The position numbers and the translations under genes were made by a program. Positions 21,615-33,169 of a stretch of DNA of 64,000 bases are shown piece after piece. Within the stretch, counting starts at the first letter, position 1; the number at the start of each line of letters is the position of its first letter. Below the pieces are notes generated by a model. The model had not been told where the DNA came from. It did not search any database and saw only the letters and a list, made by a program, of their open reading frames with translations. The DNA lies in the NCBI GenBank assembly GCA_013420905.1, contig JAAXNY010000008.1, positions 1,612,001 through 1,676,000 on the forward strand, written 5' to 3'. The stretch comes from Collybia mongolica. Taxonomy: Eukaryota; Basidiomycota; Agaricomycetes; Agaricales; Clitocybaceae.

Positions 21615-22364
21615 CTACTCATCTTGAAATCGGAGGGAGATCGAATTGACACAGTGCCTTTCATTTGCTAAGCAGCCCGAATCAGCCCAATCCTCCAAGG
21701 CCCAATATGTTCACATACTGGGGGTGTTGAATCCTTCGCCCTTGAAGACATGACCTAAATGACCACCACAAGCAGTGCAAGTAATCTCAATTCGAGTCAT
21801 CCCAAGTGTCTTGTCTTCGTGTCGGCTGACAGCTCCCGGAATTGCTACAGCGAGGTGGTATCGTAGACTCTGCCGTGCAAGTACGTTACATACCATCGAA
21901 AAATGCAGGCCAGCCACATCCACTCTAGAAAGACAGAACATCAGAAAATTCGGCACATTCTCCAGTGAATCAATTGTGACTAACATTGAATTTGGTGGCG
22001 CTTTTGTAAAGAGGGGTGCCGCATCCAGCACAAGAATAAGTTCCTGCTGCACTATGTTTGTCATATTCGCCGGTCCCTGGAGATTCTGTGCCCTTCTTGC
22101 GTAAAATCCTGAACTGCAAAAAAAAAAGTTGGGTATGAGAAGAACCATAAACGTGTCAGCTACCTGTTCAGGGGAAAGAATAGTCTTCCACTCGTTCTCT
22201 GTTTTGTGAATTGTAGTCATATTTCTGCGCTGGTCAAGTACTGGGTTGTGTGGGATGTGTCCAAGGTGTGTGGAGGGTATAATTGAGCAAGAGAAGGCTG
22301 TGCGTCTCAATGATGAAGAGGTAACTCGGGCTAACTGGTGGATGAGCATGCGGTCAATGGTCAT
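21615..22364 (-). CDS. Peptide-methionine (R)-S-oxide reductase, MsrB type, probably mitochondrial
   Basis: The enzyme repairs Met-R-sulfoxide in oxidised proteins. Exons on the minus strand: 22364-22164, 22113-21985, 21924-21894, 21844-21719, 21667-21615; 179 residues. Zinc-binding pairs are seen in YSCAGCGTPLY and ITCTACGGHLGHVF, substrate residues in SGCGWPAFFD, and the catalytic Cys in TNERHCVNSISL. From the first ATG the protein has a basic, Arg-rich N-terminus (MTIDRMLIHQLARVTSSSLRR) that fits a mitochondrial presequence; a second ATG at 22220 (MTTIHKTENEW) would give a cytosolic form. Confidence 0.92.
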
Positions 22365-22557
22365 TTTTGACGGGGTCTTGTAAACAATCAGCCGGTCATG
22401 GGGCACAGTCCACGTGATAATGTCCCAGAAGCGAAAATGAACTTGCTTCAGGATGGTGCCATTGATAACACTGCATAAATAGCTACACAAGATAGGTTTT
22501 CGTGGTGGGACTTCACGCATCGCCCTCACCTCATCTGTCGGTGCGCAATGATTTATA

Positions 22558-23636
22558 TCAAGAATGTGGTGTTCGGTCGATCGCCGAATTTCGGAAACTC
22601 GATTTGTCCTGCATCGAATCTGTTTGGGAGCACTTGAGTTGCTTTTTTAATTTCAATTTACAGACCTGTTACTTACCGTTATTGGATTTATATTCCATGA
22701 TAGTCGATGTAGGCAGATTGAGGACTTTCCGCAGCGTATCCCTGCCGAGGAAGTGTTAACCTTAACTTTGGGTGACGAACAGTTACGCGCCATACCTAAT
22801 CTTCTCTCTGACCTTGGCATCAGCATCAACCCGGTTCCACAGACTCACGATATCTTCGCTCTGCCTCACACTAATGGTACAACCACATATTTCGGGCCAT
22901 TCTGTGCCGCTCTTGTCACTCTTGTCGTCCCAGTTCCCAATTCCATCACTCTCCTCCATGTTTCGACATTCATCAAACTGGTCACCTATGATGGCTAGCA
23001 CCAGGTCTTCCCAAATGCGGTCGGCTATGCCTTTCTTGAGGCGGATGATCCATTTTCCCCCAGTTATGTTGAGAGGATCTTCCCATACAGGTCTCCGAAT
23101 TCCCGTATGAAACAACAGATAATCCGTCGTGGGTTGAAGCGCTGAAGGGGGCGACAAATGAGTCCACAGGGACCAGAATGATTCAGCCTGAAATATTGTA
23201 AGTAGGGGTTCTTATCAGATATGGAGGCAGCGGACAGAGCTGAAGGCGGATATCTTCTTTATCCCCTCTTCATAGCTAATAATCTTGTTCCCAGGCGCGC
23301 GCTGTTGGCGGAACCAAAAGACCCATCTATATGATAGTTCAAGAACAACCCGGATGCAGCACGGGACAGAGTACGAACATACGTGTTTCTGAGTGGATGG
23401 ACAGCAGCACCGTTCGGTGTGGTAGTGCTTGGTGGGGTTTCTTTCGATCGCTCGGCTGCTATTGTGGTAGAAACTGTTGTGGAAAAGTGTCTCGAGGATG
23501 GCAGTCGCGAACGAGGGACTATGGAGGCGGCGGGGTTCGGGGTATTCAGGGTCTGTGAAGTAGTGCTGGGCTGAGTTGTGCTTGTGCTATTTGCGAGAAA
23601 TCTTGACTGCGAATGATTTGAAAAGTAGTTGGCCAT
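22558..23636 (-). CDS. Translation initiation factor eIF4E family, cap-binding protein
   Basis: Exons on the minus strand: 23636-23383, 23326-23236, 23187-22796, 22741-22677, 22619-22558; 287 residues. After a long Ser/Thr/Pro-rich N-terminus the fold begins HPLRNTWVFWFRQQRAPGNK, followed by ESFWSLWTHLSPP, WEDPLNITGGKWIIRLKKG and ISVRQSEDIVSLWNRVDAD. The Trp pattern includes the cap-stacking position in the RRPVWEDP segment. Spacing in VFWFRQQ resembles class II eIF4E (4EHP-like), where the first stacking Trp is often aromatic Phe/Tyr. It lies directly upstream of MsrB on the same strand, about 190 bp apart. Confidence 0.9.
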
Positions 23637-23798
23637 TAAGGAGGGTTAAATGAATATTCTTGAGCTATACAAGGGGAAAAGTAAGCTGGAAAGGAAGGTA
23701 AAATTGGGAATCAGGGTCGTCAGAGCCAAAAAGTGGGTAGTTACATAAGCCATCCTTTCTCCATGCTGGGCTGCGCGTAGACGCGGATTTCCATCGCC

Positions 23799-24952
23799 AT
23801 GAAACTCATGCTTCGTCCTGAATGGCGCCTTTGGCCGCTTTCCTCTTTCCTTGGTCTCCTTGACCTTAAAACTGGTGTCACAATTGCCCTTTTATTCGTG
23901 GTCAGTTTCGTCAGCAAATGATTCATTCGCTAGTTCATATTCAAACGATCCCACTAGCTCTTAAACAAGGTCGCTGGTGTTTATGGCTTGATTGCCATGC
24001 TTACTGGTTCTGGAGGCTCGTTTGCGCAGCTTAGCCTGTACATATACTCTGTCATTGCCCTCGTTGGTCTCGTTTGGGGGCTGCGAGCGGTCAAAGAGGT
24101 GTGTCACAGATTGAAACCTGGCATTACAAGTCCTCCAACAGTCCGTAGGAGGATGCCAAACAAACGCTATACTTTGCCCATATCTTTTTCGCTGATCACA
24201 TCGTTTCTACGTCGTGGACAGTCTTCTTTGCTGTCGTATGGTGGGTATACACACCCCACGATGGCCGCCGTCAGGCCAATTCCGAAGCACAGAAAACAAT
24301 GATGGAGGCTGGTCCAGCTGGCGGGAATGCGACTGTCCCTGTGCTCACTGACGCCCAACGTAAAGAGGCAGCCATGACTATATGGAATCAAGAGAAGGGC
24401 ACTGCAGCTGCCATAATCGTTGCGTCTTGGGTGTTCAAGGTCAGATATTCGTAGCCTTCTTCACCCTGATCTAACTTTCCACAGATTTACTTCGCATTAC
24501 TCCTTTACTCTTACGCAAGTCATCTTCGTAAAGGGTCATATCGATCATTGCCTCTCTCCCGCTCGACCGCCCTGAATTCATTAAACGGGGTAAATCATGC
24601 CTATGACACGATGGGATTGGCTGATGACGATGAAGAAGAAGTCGAGGATTTTTACCGTGTTCCCCTGCGCAGCCATAATGCAGGTAACTCTGTTTCCAGC
24701 ATGGCCGACTTCGTCGCTGCACCGGGAAGGGCCAGAAAAGCCAAAATGAAATCTTTGAGTAGGCCAGGGTCACGGAGTGGAGATTATCGAGTTAGGGATG
24801 AAGATGTGCTCTTTGATGAGACTGAATCTACGGCGTACGCATCAAGTTCACGGACTTATTCTAAAGTTGGCACAGACGAGGCCAGCACCTCCGTTAGCAC
24901 GGATGACGAGCGAGGAAGTAACCGAGGTGGTTCCGGTAAAAATCGCGACTAA
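23799..24952 (+). CDS. KEI1: Inositol phosphorylceramide synthase regulatory subunit Kei1
   Basis: Kei1 pairs with Aur1 in the Golgi to make inositol phosphorylceramide. Exons: 23799-23900, 23958-24098, 24149-24439, 24485-24952; 333 residues. Four membrane segments can be placed: FLGLLDLKTGVTIALLFVLL, SLYIYSVIALVGLVWGLRAV, HIVSTSWTVFFAVVWWVYTP and AAAIIVASWVFKIYFALLLY. The start MKLMLRPEWRLWPLSSFLGL fits the family. The cytosolic tail is long, acidic then Ser-rich, with DDDEEEVEDFYRVPLR. Intron positions and frame are clean. Confidence 0.88.
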
Positions 24953-25138
24953 AAACATTCTTTTCATCGCATCGTTGAATAATTTCCATATCCCATATTT
25001 CTTCACGGAGACTGCATATATCATCGCAAAATACCATAATCTAATCGTCTTTCTTGGGTCTGAAACATTAAATAGTCATCGCTGGTACAGTGCAAGAAAT
25101 TTGTGTTCTTACAATATAGTAAGTATTCCATTCTAGCT

Positions 25139-26138
25139 CTATGGTGCGGTCATGATTGTAAGATCGAGAGTTTCGAAATTGTGGTTATTGGGAGAGTCAA
25201 TAATAGCAGAGCTCCCTCTCGTTTGAGCAAGAGCATTCGTCTCTGCTTCACTCTTCCTGCGTTTTTGAGCGCGGGGATTAAGAATTATGGCTGCAATAAT
25301 GACAATACCATCCAGGACCTTTCTGAGCCAATGAGCCATGTGGGATAAGTCTTATACCATGTAAACCTCACAATGACAAGAGTGTATGCAATTGCTGCAA
25401 GAACATCGAACTTCTCCCTAAACACAAGCGACAGATCCGAAAATAGACCCCCCAAAATATCGATTATTAGAAATGGAATAGATATTCCAATGACTTCTTG
25501 GCGTTTGAAGATCTCCCAATACTGGGGGAATAGCCCAGCAGATATGAGGACTGAAGAAAATACTCCAAAGAAGGTAATAGCGCGCTGGTTCATTGACGGT
25601 CGAATGGCGAATACCATAGCCGCTTCCAATGCACCCACTAGGACCATGACGGAGCCGGCCATGAAAAATGCGGCGCTCCTAGATCTCCCCTTGCCATAAT
25701 ACAGACACTGGTAAATCATGTAAGCCGGCAAGGCAAGGCAAAGACAATGGACGACCAACTTGGCCCCAAGAACACAAGCACAAGAAACCGAACAGCTGTG
25801 GTTGTACTATGAGTGGAATATTAAAATTCTGAACCACCGCGTAAACTCCAAGGAAGAGGGACCCAAGGCCCCAGATCAATCTCAACCAAGTACAATAAAG
25901 GTCAATACCATGTGGCCAGGTAGAGGATCCAGAATTGACTCACACGAGCCAATGAGACAAACCGGCTGTCGAATGCTCCCGCCAGCTTTTCCATACCTGT
26001 GGAATCAGTTGGCCAGTCCAGCAGATGGTACCTATATTTGCGGTCACGACGTAAATAGCAAAACGAATAAACCGTCTAAGGATTTGCCGACATACCAATG
26101 GTTCCAAGGATATTTTCTGCCACAGAATTGACAATCAT
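25139..26138 (-). CDS. PQ-loop repeat membrane protein
   Basis: Exons on the minus strand: 26138-26096, 26031-25944, 25880-25760, 25707-25372, 25318-25139; 255 residues. Two PQ-loop motifs are visible, TGQLIPQVWKSWREHSTAGLS and ISAGLFPQYWEIFKRQEVIG, each followed by membrane segments; about seven helices can be drawn. Such proteins export basic amino acids or cystine from the vacuole (Ypq and cystinosin relatives), though some basidiomycete members are uncharacterised. The substrate cannot be told from the sequence. The C-terminal tail is soluble and polar. Confidence 0.87.
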
Positions 26139-26845
26139 ACGAAGTCACTGGTCAAGTCGATCTGTTAGTTGTAGGTAGATATCAATTCGGCCAGAAACCT
26201 GACGCCGTCATATGCCGGAATCGCCTAATCTGGGAATGAAATCCCACTCCCGAACAGACAAGACGTGGGAGGTGGTCGGACCTGAGGCCTGAGTGCTGAG
26301 TGATGAATAATTTGTAAAAGTCCCTACGAAATTCCCCGGTTCGCCATACATCAGGACCAAAAAGAATGGCATATAATATTACAACTTACCTGTGTTGAAA
26401 ATTACAGCGTCAACAGTGCTTTCGGTAAAGTTCATGCTATTTCGACAGGCCGAGTTGCAATCAACGTCGGCCGAAATATAGAAATGTATAGCTATTGTTC
26501 TGGCCTTCTAGTAGAAATCCTCCGGCCCAAGTTAGCGGATATTTGACTATTCCATTCCCCAAATATGGGTCAATGTTCTTGAAACTGATGCTGAAACGAT
26601 AACAATACTTGAGTAGGTGAATATCCGCTTTAACAACAGCGGCCGCCGAGAAGCGCTGACAAAGGACCCATCACTAAATAAACACACCAAAAAGAGCTCC
26701 GAATGGAGTTGTAAGGAGTCAAGCCTTCAGTGGACGTGCCAAAAGGTGCAGGGAATCAGAAGGGCCAACATTGTCACGAAAGGTATTCGAGTTTCGATAA
26801 TCATGCAAAGTTGAAGCAGGGGTACGTTTACATTGAGTGCTGCCT
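26139..26845. other. Intergenic interval without recognisable gene
   Basis: About 700 bp upstream of the PQ-loop gene and downstream of the TMEM14 gene. No protein-like frame or repeat was identified. A NotI-like GCGGCCGC site lies near 26639. Confidence 0.5.
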
Positions 26846-27301
26846 CTATCGACGCAAAGCATAGATGACGTTGCCATAGTAGAGGCCAGTAGCGGTAGAC
26901 GTAGCAGCCAGAATCACGGGCACGGGACCCTTCGAGATACGGGGGATAGAAGAAAGAAGTAACAGTGCAGAGGCACCTGTGTCGAGGGGTGTGAGGAGAC
27001 GACAACAAGTACCCATAAATGGAGAAACCCCTCACCAAGCGCCGCTTCTAAGCTGTTACCAGTGCCCTTCCGAATGCCATCCGCACTCCAAAGATACAGA
27101 AGGCCAACACTGGAGGAACATAACTCATAGCGATCAAAAGCACGAAAGTCACGGACGATACACTCACCTAACACCTGCTACTAGGGAAGGTATAGATTTT
27201 GTCCTCGCAAAGCCAATGACGCCACCAACAATGCACAAACCGCCCATGGTATACGCAGGATAAGCAGACTGGAAAGTAGAGTTATACCCCACGGAATACA
27301 T
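26846..27301 (-). CDS. TMEM14 family small membrane protein
   Basis: Exons on the minus strand: 27301-27168, 27109-27036, 26976-26846; 112 residues. The family signature is clear: YTMGGLCIVGGVIGFART, SIPSLVAGVSVGLLYLWSAD, ALGASALLLLSSIPRISKGP and the end TATGLYYGNVIYALRR. Four short membrane helices with Gly-rich packing are expected. Animal TMEM14 proteins act in the mitochondrial inner membrane in haem precursor transport; fungal members are largely unstudied. The first residues (MYSVGYNSTFQSAYPA) are not conserved and the start is less certain. Confidence 0.85.
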
Positions 27302-27410
27302 CGCAAAAATGTTAATGACAGACCATTGTAAAACGGGATAAAGTTAGTTGGGTGACGACCGAGATGAGGATCGACTTCAACAAAGCGTTTGTTGAACTTG
27401 CGTTGAACTC

Positions 27411-29020
27411 ATGGGGTGTTTATCGTTCCGACGGACCTCCGGGGCCGGTTCGACCGCTGGTAATTCGCTTGCCATCATAGGCATGCCATCACTCAGTTTA
27501 CATCACATAATGCGCTCATTCTCGAGAGAAACAAGGAGAGTGGAGTGCGTTATACAGCTCCTTGTTGTAATCATGATTGGGTGCGTTTTTTGGTGGTTGT
27601 TTCTACCTCCAATCCACACTCACTAGGAGACCCATTCCAACCTAAGTTGCGGTTGGTATACGGCAACGTTCTACATTGGGAGTAAGATGTCACCGTCGTC
27701 TGTTTCCATGCTCCATTAACATGTCTTTTCCCGTCTTAGTTAGTTGGCTGATTCGCGGTAATGGACACTGGCTCTGGGGAGGTGTGTTCTCTTGCTCGTC
27801 ACATTCAACCTTTTAACATGTATAGGATTCTATGTGGCAATTGTGAATATCTTGATTCTAATGGTGGCTGTTCTGTATGTTTCACTATGCCTTGGCCGAA
27901 GGACCCACAATGTTTTCAGTCACCCCATACCAGACGTATCAACATTATTAGAACCATATGAGTGCGTTGATATGAAAGGGGACCTTGCTATCTGCAGGAA
28001 GCAAAATTGCAACGGTGCCTGGAAACCTCCTAGAGCGCATCATTGTTCAACTTGCGGCGTCTGCCGGCTCGAATTCGACCACCACTGCCCATGGGTTTGT
28101 TATTTTTACGTTACGTGGGTGAAAGAGTATCCGGCTGACCCAAAGGAAAAACTAGATTGGAAACTGTGTCACTATACCTCGCATGAAGGCCTTCCTCTGT
28201 TTGTTGTATGTTACCCCCATCACCTTCTCCATCGCAATTGCCCCCGCTATCCCAACTCTTTTGAGACAGATTTCACTTGCCTTAGCTGTCTCGAAATCCG
28301 ATGCATGGGCCACGGAACAATGGTGGGAATGGTATGGATCTTGGGTTTTCTTCGGGGGGCCTATTGGTCGGTGGCTTTGGGGGGCTATCCTGGGAATTCG
28401 CATTTTGCAGGCTAGCGATCATGAGGGACATGAACATAATCACAGCCTTCCAGGCCATATTATCGAGAAACCTCACATTCGAATCATTGCAATTGCCACT
28501 CCAACAATGATAATGTCTCTATTCTGCCTTGTGAGTTGTGCAATGTCGTTGTGCTGGCCTTGTTATGACGAACGACCGCAGGGACTCGCTGTGATGTCAA
28601 CACGAACAGTTTTACGAGGCAAGATGGCAATTGAGACGTTAATACTCCGACCCTCTCAGTCAGATCGCAATGGAAACAAGCATGAGAGGCTTGTTTGTAT
28701 ACCAATCCAACGGACACGTAGGGCTGACGAACAGTTTTCGAATGGTTGTGTTTTCCGTGTACTGGACGATGAACATATGTATGATCTTGGTCTCAGGCAC
28801 AATTGGAAACTATTCCTTGATCAACCCTTGTTTCACAAACGGCAGAAATCGTGCGTATACTGTGTGTTTTTGAAGGTCTTACTGATGCGTATATTGAAGG
28901 ATGGATTACATCTGGCCAAAGCTTAATCCGGTCATGTTACAACGAATGCGAAGTGCCAATCCAATTATAGACACCGATTCTCCGTATGAACCAAGTGGTT
29001 TAGGGTGCCGTGCCTTTTGA
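27411..29020 (+). CDS. DHHC-type protein S-palmitoyltransferase
   Basis: The enzyme adds palmitate to cysteines of membrane proteins. Exons: 27411-27580, 27647-27681, 27740-27781, 27826-28094, 28156-28530, 28582-28850, 28900-29020; 426 residues. The catalytic core reads [34 protein letters not shown] then IGNCV, with DHHC intact. Four hydrophobic segments are present, two before and two after the core ([40 protein letters not shown]). The C-terminal [14 protein letters not shown] matches the conserved PaCCT-type block. The N-terminal start is uncertain (27411 or 27510). The last exon overlaps the end of the GH45 gene on the other strand. Confidence 0.87.
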
Positions 29021-29865
29021 ATGGAACATTAACAATTATTTTGTTTCTAACCAACCAGTTACCTTTGTTTCCACATCCGACCGCGGGCCAGTTTCCTGCG
29101 GATTCTCCACTTAGGCAAGCCCCCGTCCACAACGCGCCGCCATCTGAGCCAGACCACTGACTACACGATACTTCGGTAAACGTTCCTGTTAATGCCCCAT
29201 GACCTGATGGGAAGAAGGCTCCAGCACCGCCAGTATCCGAACAGATATCGAAACTTGCGTTCGGTCGTTAATATATCGACAACTTCCCGAAGGAAAAGTT
29301 ACGAACTGGAATGGTTTGCCGTGCTGATTGTTTCGATTGGCCGTTGTCTGCCCACACCACTCCTGAGAAGGCATCAGCTACTGGCGTGACTCGTGGAGGA
29401 TATGCGGGTGTACCTGGTTCCCCGAAATTGGACTAAGGTCACATGTCGGAAATGTTGTTCTACCAAAGAGCGAAAGATCATACACACCATAGATCCGTAA
29501 CTTTGACGACGATGGATTTGAAAGGTCCCGTATATGCAGGTGAGAAGGGGTCCGCATTGCCTGTGATGGCAAAACAGCGACCACATGCATCCCCTGGCCC
29601 TGCCCCAGGAGCAGCACCAAAGGAGAGCTGATTAATAGCAGCGGTGAATCCGCTGCCGGTCTTCCCACAAGCTATAGACTAAGTCGTGATCGGAGTTATC
29701 CTCAGAACACAACGTCTTACCTGGGGCACCACACCCGCTGTACATTGTGAACGACGTAGCACCCGACGCTGTCTGGATGTATCCCCCGGTCGCGCGGTTC
29801 TCTAGTGCTAAGGCGTTTGCAGTCACCAGACACGTGAAGAAGGTTGAAAGGGTTGCTGGCTTCAT
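29000..29865 (-). CDS. GH45 endoglucanase, Cel45A type, secreted
   Basis: The enzyme hydrolyses amorphous cellulose. Exons on the minus strand: 29865-29721, 29671-29488, 29432-29414 (19 nt), 29362-29307, 29253-29063, 29013-29000 (14 nt); 202 residues. A signal peptide (MKPATLSTFFTCLVTANALA) precedes the mature ATGGYIQTASGATSFTMYSG. Conserved pieces follow: CGKTGSGFTAAINQLSFG, GDACGRCFAITGN, IVVKVTDLC, EWCGQTTANRNNQHGKPF and FFPSGHGALTGTFTEVSCSQ. The pattern fits the basidiomycete subfamily C, which is expansin-like. Many Cys would form disulphides. No carbohydrate-binding module is attached. The final exon (end TAP) is antisense to the DHHC coding end. Confidence 0.9.
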
Positions 29866-30521
29866 TGTGAGTTCGTGTTCTATGTCGAGCCGCATTTATG
29901 TTTCTTTTATATGTTTCGCCACTACCTCGGAGAGATATATAGATATATATATCCCACATGTCAGTTGCATTTAGAACCAGGCTGAAAATCCAGCTGATAC
30001 AAGAAAAAGCCAAGGTTTCTCCTGTACAGCCGGAGAACATACTCATAAAAAATAGGATCGTATGCGGCCCGGTAATATCACAATGACCACCACTATGATT
30101 TATCTAGTGTTTCTCTTTTCGGATACACCCTTTCTTATTCCGTGAAGTTCATCCCGACTTTGCCATAAATCTATATCCAAGGCCAACCCCTGGCTTCCGT
30201 GGCCAACCCCAGCCCACTGGACTCCATCGCATGCTTCGATGTCCCGTGGATGACCGGTTTCGAGAACAACCGGGCATTCGAGTCATGTTAGCAGACTTAT
30301 TCTTATACGCTGGCTATAACGTTGACCCGGGAGCCCGAGGGGATTTTCTTGATTCAAATTGAGTCCGGTAATCGCCGTAGGTTCACTCTTTTGTATCTTC
30401 AAAAACTTGTATATTGATAACGATGAACACGATGGATCAAGAGACTATGTACACGACGACTGATAATTAATCTGTAGACATTTGCAGATAATAATTGACG
30501 ACCTAAATCCTGCTGAAACAA
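29866..30521. other. Divergent intergenic interval, GH45 and BAHD genes
   Basis: About 655 bp between two divergent start codons. A direct repeat GGCCAACCCC occurs at 30180-30189 and 30200-30209. A TATATAT stretch lies about 70 bp upstream of the GH45 start (29935-29950), a good TATA candidate for the cellulase. Confidence 0.5.
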
Positions 30522-32098
30522 ATGACTGCACCGAGCCCGAGGACTTTCCCTACCAAGTTAATCTCCAGAACATGCCTCTTTCCGGATACTCCTTCGAACA
30601 TCACACATTCCCCCCTTTCGATACTCGACTCGACAGTGATTCGCTTTGCGCCGTCTGCGGCGATATGGGCATATACAGAAACTCCTCCACTTGACACTCT
30701 TGCTATCAGCCTTAAAGAAACTCTCAACTCATACCCACAATGGGCCGGACAGCTTCATCGGGCACCTTATGTTCAGCAGGGGGATCATACACGGCGGCAT
30801 GGTCGCCTGATGCTCTCTTATGGAACACATACCGATCCTGGCATCGAATACATTGTTGCAAGTTCGGCTAATGCTTTGCATTCATTGCGCATCGAAACTC
30901 CGGTTGATGGCTGCGCCATAGCCAACTTTCCGTTAGATGAAATGTTGAGTCACACGACCCCACTTGCGCTGCATGATGCCGTTGAATTTGACGGTCTGCC
31001 CTCTGTGGTGGTGCAGGTTACTACGTTCTCGGATGGGGGCGCCGTGATTGCAGTCAAAATGGCACATCCCATAGCCGATGCGCAGACGCTACTCCGTTTT
31101 ATCCATGACTGGGCGTCGGTGAACAATTCTATTTTGACTGATGCCCCCAGGCCCTCGCTCTCGCCAGTTTTTAATCCACTTCTGCTGGATCAAGCTGCTG
31201 CGGGGGTGATAGATGCATTGCACCCTAGCCCGGCTATTGTGGCAGTGTCCCAAAAATTACCTCAGCACAGATATGATCTTTGGGCATCAGCTAAGGATTG
31301 TCCCCCCTTCTTTGAATTCGCTACATCGATACCTCTGCATTGTCGCCTGAAGATATTGGCTCAATGGGTAATGGCTTGCCTTGGTCAGATTGGGATAGAA
31401 CAGCCCCGGTTGCTCGTTATTTTATCACCTTCGAGGCGGCCGAATTGCAAGGAATATGGGCGGATGCGTCGTCTGAAACTAGTGTCAGCCACCTTGATGC
31501 TCTGTTAGCCCACATTTGGGGGCTGATCATACGTGCCCGTGGACTTGGCCAGGATGAACCGTATTATTTGGATGTCACGTTCGGACTGAGGGATCGACTC
31601 AATCCTCCGCTGCCCAAAAACTACCTGGGTTCTCCTCTTACCTTGACGAAGGTCGTGGCGACAGGAAGGCAGGGAATAATGCGCCAATTAGGAGCAATGG
31701 CGAAGTCAATCCGAGCCTCCCTCAATGCATACGATCCGTCCTCTTTATCGGCACTGCTCCATGAATACGCATTTGAGCTCGATTCTGGGCGGATGTGGAA
31801 CGCGTTCCTTGGACAGCGTAATACCATCGTCACATCCTGGCTCAATCTAAGAGTCCGTGACGTTGACTTTGGTACAGGTGTCCCTGTTTATGCTGAAGCA
31901 GTTATGCCCGGCGTAGATGGCTTGATTCAGGTTATGGAAGGAGTCCCTTACCAACAAGATGAATCCGATCCTAAGAAGTGGTACGATAATCCCGTCAACG
32001 TGTCACTTCACCTCAGGACAGATGTCATGGAGAAAGTGCTGCGGGATCCGATTTTGAGGAAGTACAAGGGTGTCCTCAATGTTGGAGGAAAGGAATAG
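30522..32098 (+). CDS. BAHD-like acyltransferase, one frameshift in the middle
   Basis: The gene appears intronless: 30522 to about 31316 in one frame, then 31317-32098 in another, about 525 residues if one base is missing. The HxxxD catalytic motif is present (VKMAHPIADAQTLLRF) and the second family block is VRDVDFGTG, a variant of DFGWG. Domain order and size match fungal acyl-CoA-dependent transferases acting on alcohols or amines of secondary metabolites; the acceptor is unknown. At CCCTTCTTTGAATTCGC the frame changes; one extra A (GAAATTC) would restore FFEIRYIDTSALSPED. Either the gene is inactivated or this is a sequence error. Confidence 0.82.
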
Positions 32099-32247
32099 AT
32101 TTAACTGTTGTTAGTATCGGAAGCAATCGGGGTTCACACCAGATGTGTTGATAGTTTGTATATTAAATGACATTGAAAGATCTTGTGCACATTCGTATTT
32201 CGCGAAGAAATAGAATGAATCGATTCCGGTTTTAAATAACATGTCAA

Positions 32248-32973
32248 TTATCTAGATCCTTCGGTGGTATCTGAAGATCCAGAACCGTACTTTGCGGGAT
32301 CCGTGCCATGGTGGGGATGATTTACAAGGTTGAACCTGGAAATGTATTTAGTGGAATGTAAGGTGATCAAGTAAAGGACACAAACATAGGGAATGCGGCT
32401 GGTGAAAAAAACGGTCAAATAGGAATCACTAGTTTCCACAACAGAAAAACGCACAGAATTTGAGTTGGGAAAAAGCTGAATTCCTGAATGCAGTGCCTTG
32501 CACCCATTGCGGCTGAGGCGACTCGCCGTACAAGGGTTTGCCCTCCTGTGCGCGTTGGCGTAGCTCCACCAGGTCCATATCCTCCTCCCGCTTATTTTCC
32601 GACCATCCCCAGAAGCGGACTAGGGAATGCTGTCAGATATTTTTAACCTTAACAGTGAAAGAACAGGTTTTACGCACCACTCGAGCGTTGATATGCAAGT
32701 AAGAATCCACCGACGAAGCCGAGGAAACCACCGAGGCGGAGTGAGGTTCTCATCTTGTACTTGGAAGGGTCTGCCATTTCTGGATGGGGCAATTAGAATT
32801 TAACTAAAAGCAACTAAGGGCTTCATACCCCAGAGATATAGCGCTGACGGAAAAGCAGCGGTTGCGGCAGCCCAAGTGACATAGTCTGAAGGCCTCATAT
32901 AGCGAATTACTCGGAAAGCATGAGGGTCCGCATCAATGAGAGGGTAAGGAGTCTCAACGACCTTTTGTGGCAT
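32248..32973 (-). CDS. NADH:ubiquinone oxidoreductase 21-kDa (20.9-kDa) accessory subunit
   Basis: This is a supernumerary subunit of mitochondrial complex I (NUXM type of fungi). Exons on the minus strand: 32973-32829, 32779-32678, 32619-32455, 32398-32386, 32335-32248; 170 residues. The N-terminal domain reads VETPYPLIDADPHAFRVIRY, MRPSDYVTWAAATAAFP; a hydrophobic Gly-rich membrane segment follows (LRLGGFLGFVGGFLLAYQRS), and the C-terminal domain has WGWSENKREEDMDLVELRQR and FNLVNHPHHGTDPAKY. A 13-nt exon (32386-32398) codes only SAFPM together with flanks and is needed to keep the frame. The gene shares a 196-bp divergent promoter with the nucleoporin gene. Confidence 0.88.
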
Positions 32974-33169
32974 ATTGGTCAGGAGGCCGATATATCAAGC
33001 TTGTTCGTCGTGGCGGACAATGGCGGGAGGTTTACTTCGAGTCGACTTACACGTGACGCCGACGGAAGCCGGCCCTTATGTTGTGCTTTGACCAGTGAAG
33101 CTCTCCTTACTTCGCCTTTTCACTGTTATTGTTCTACTCCGTTTCCTTCAGACTAGCATATTGCCCTCG

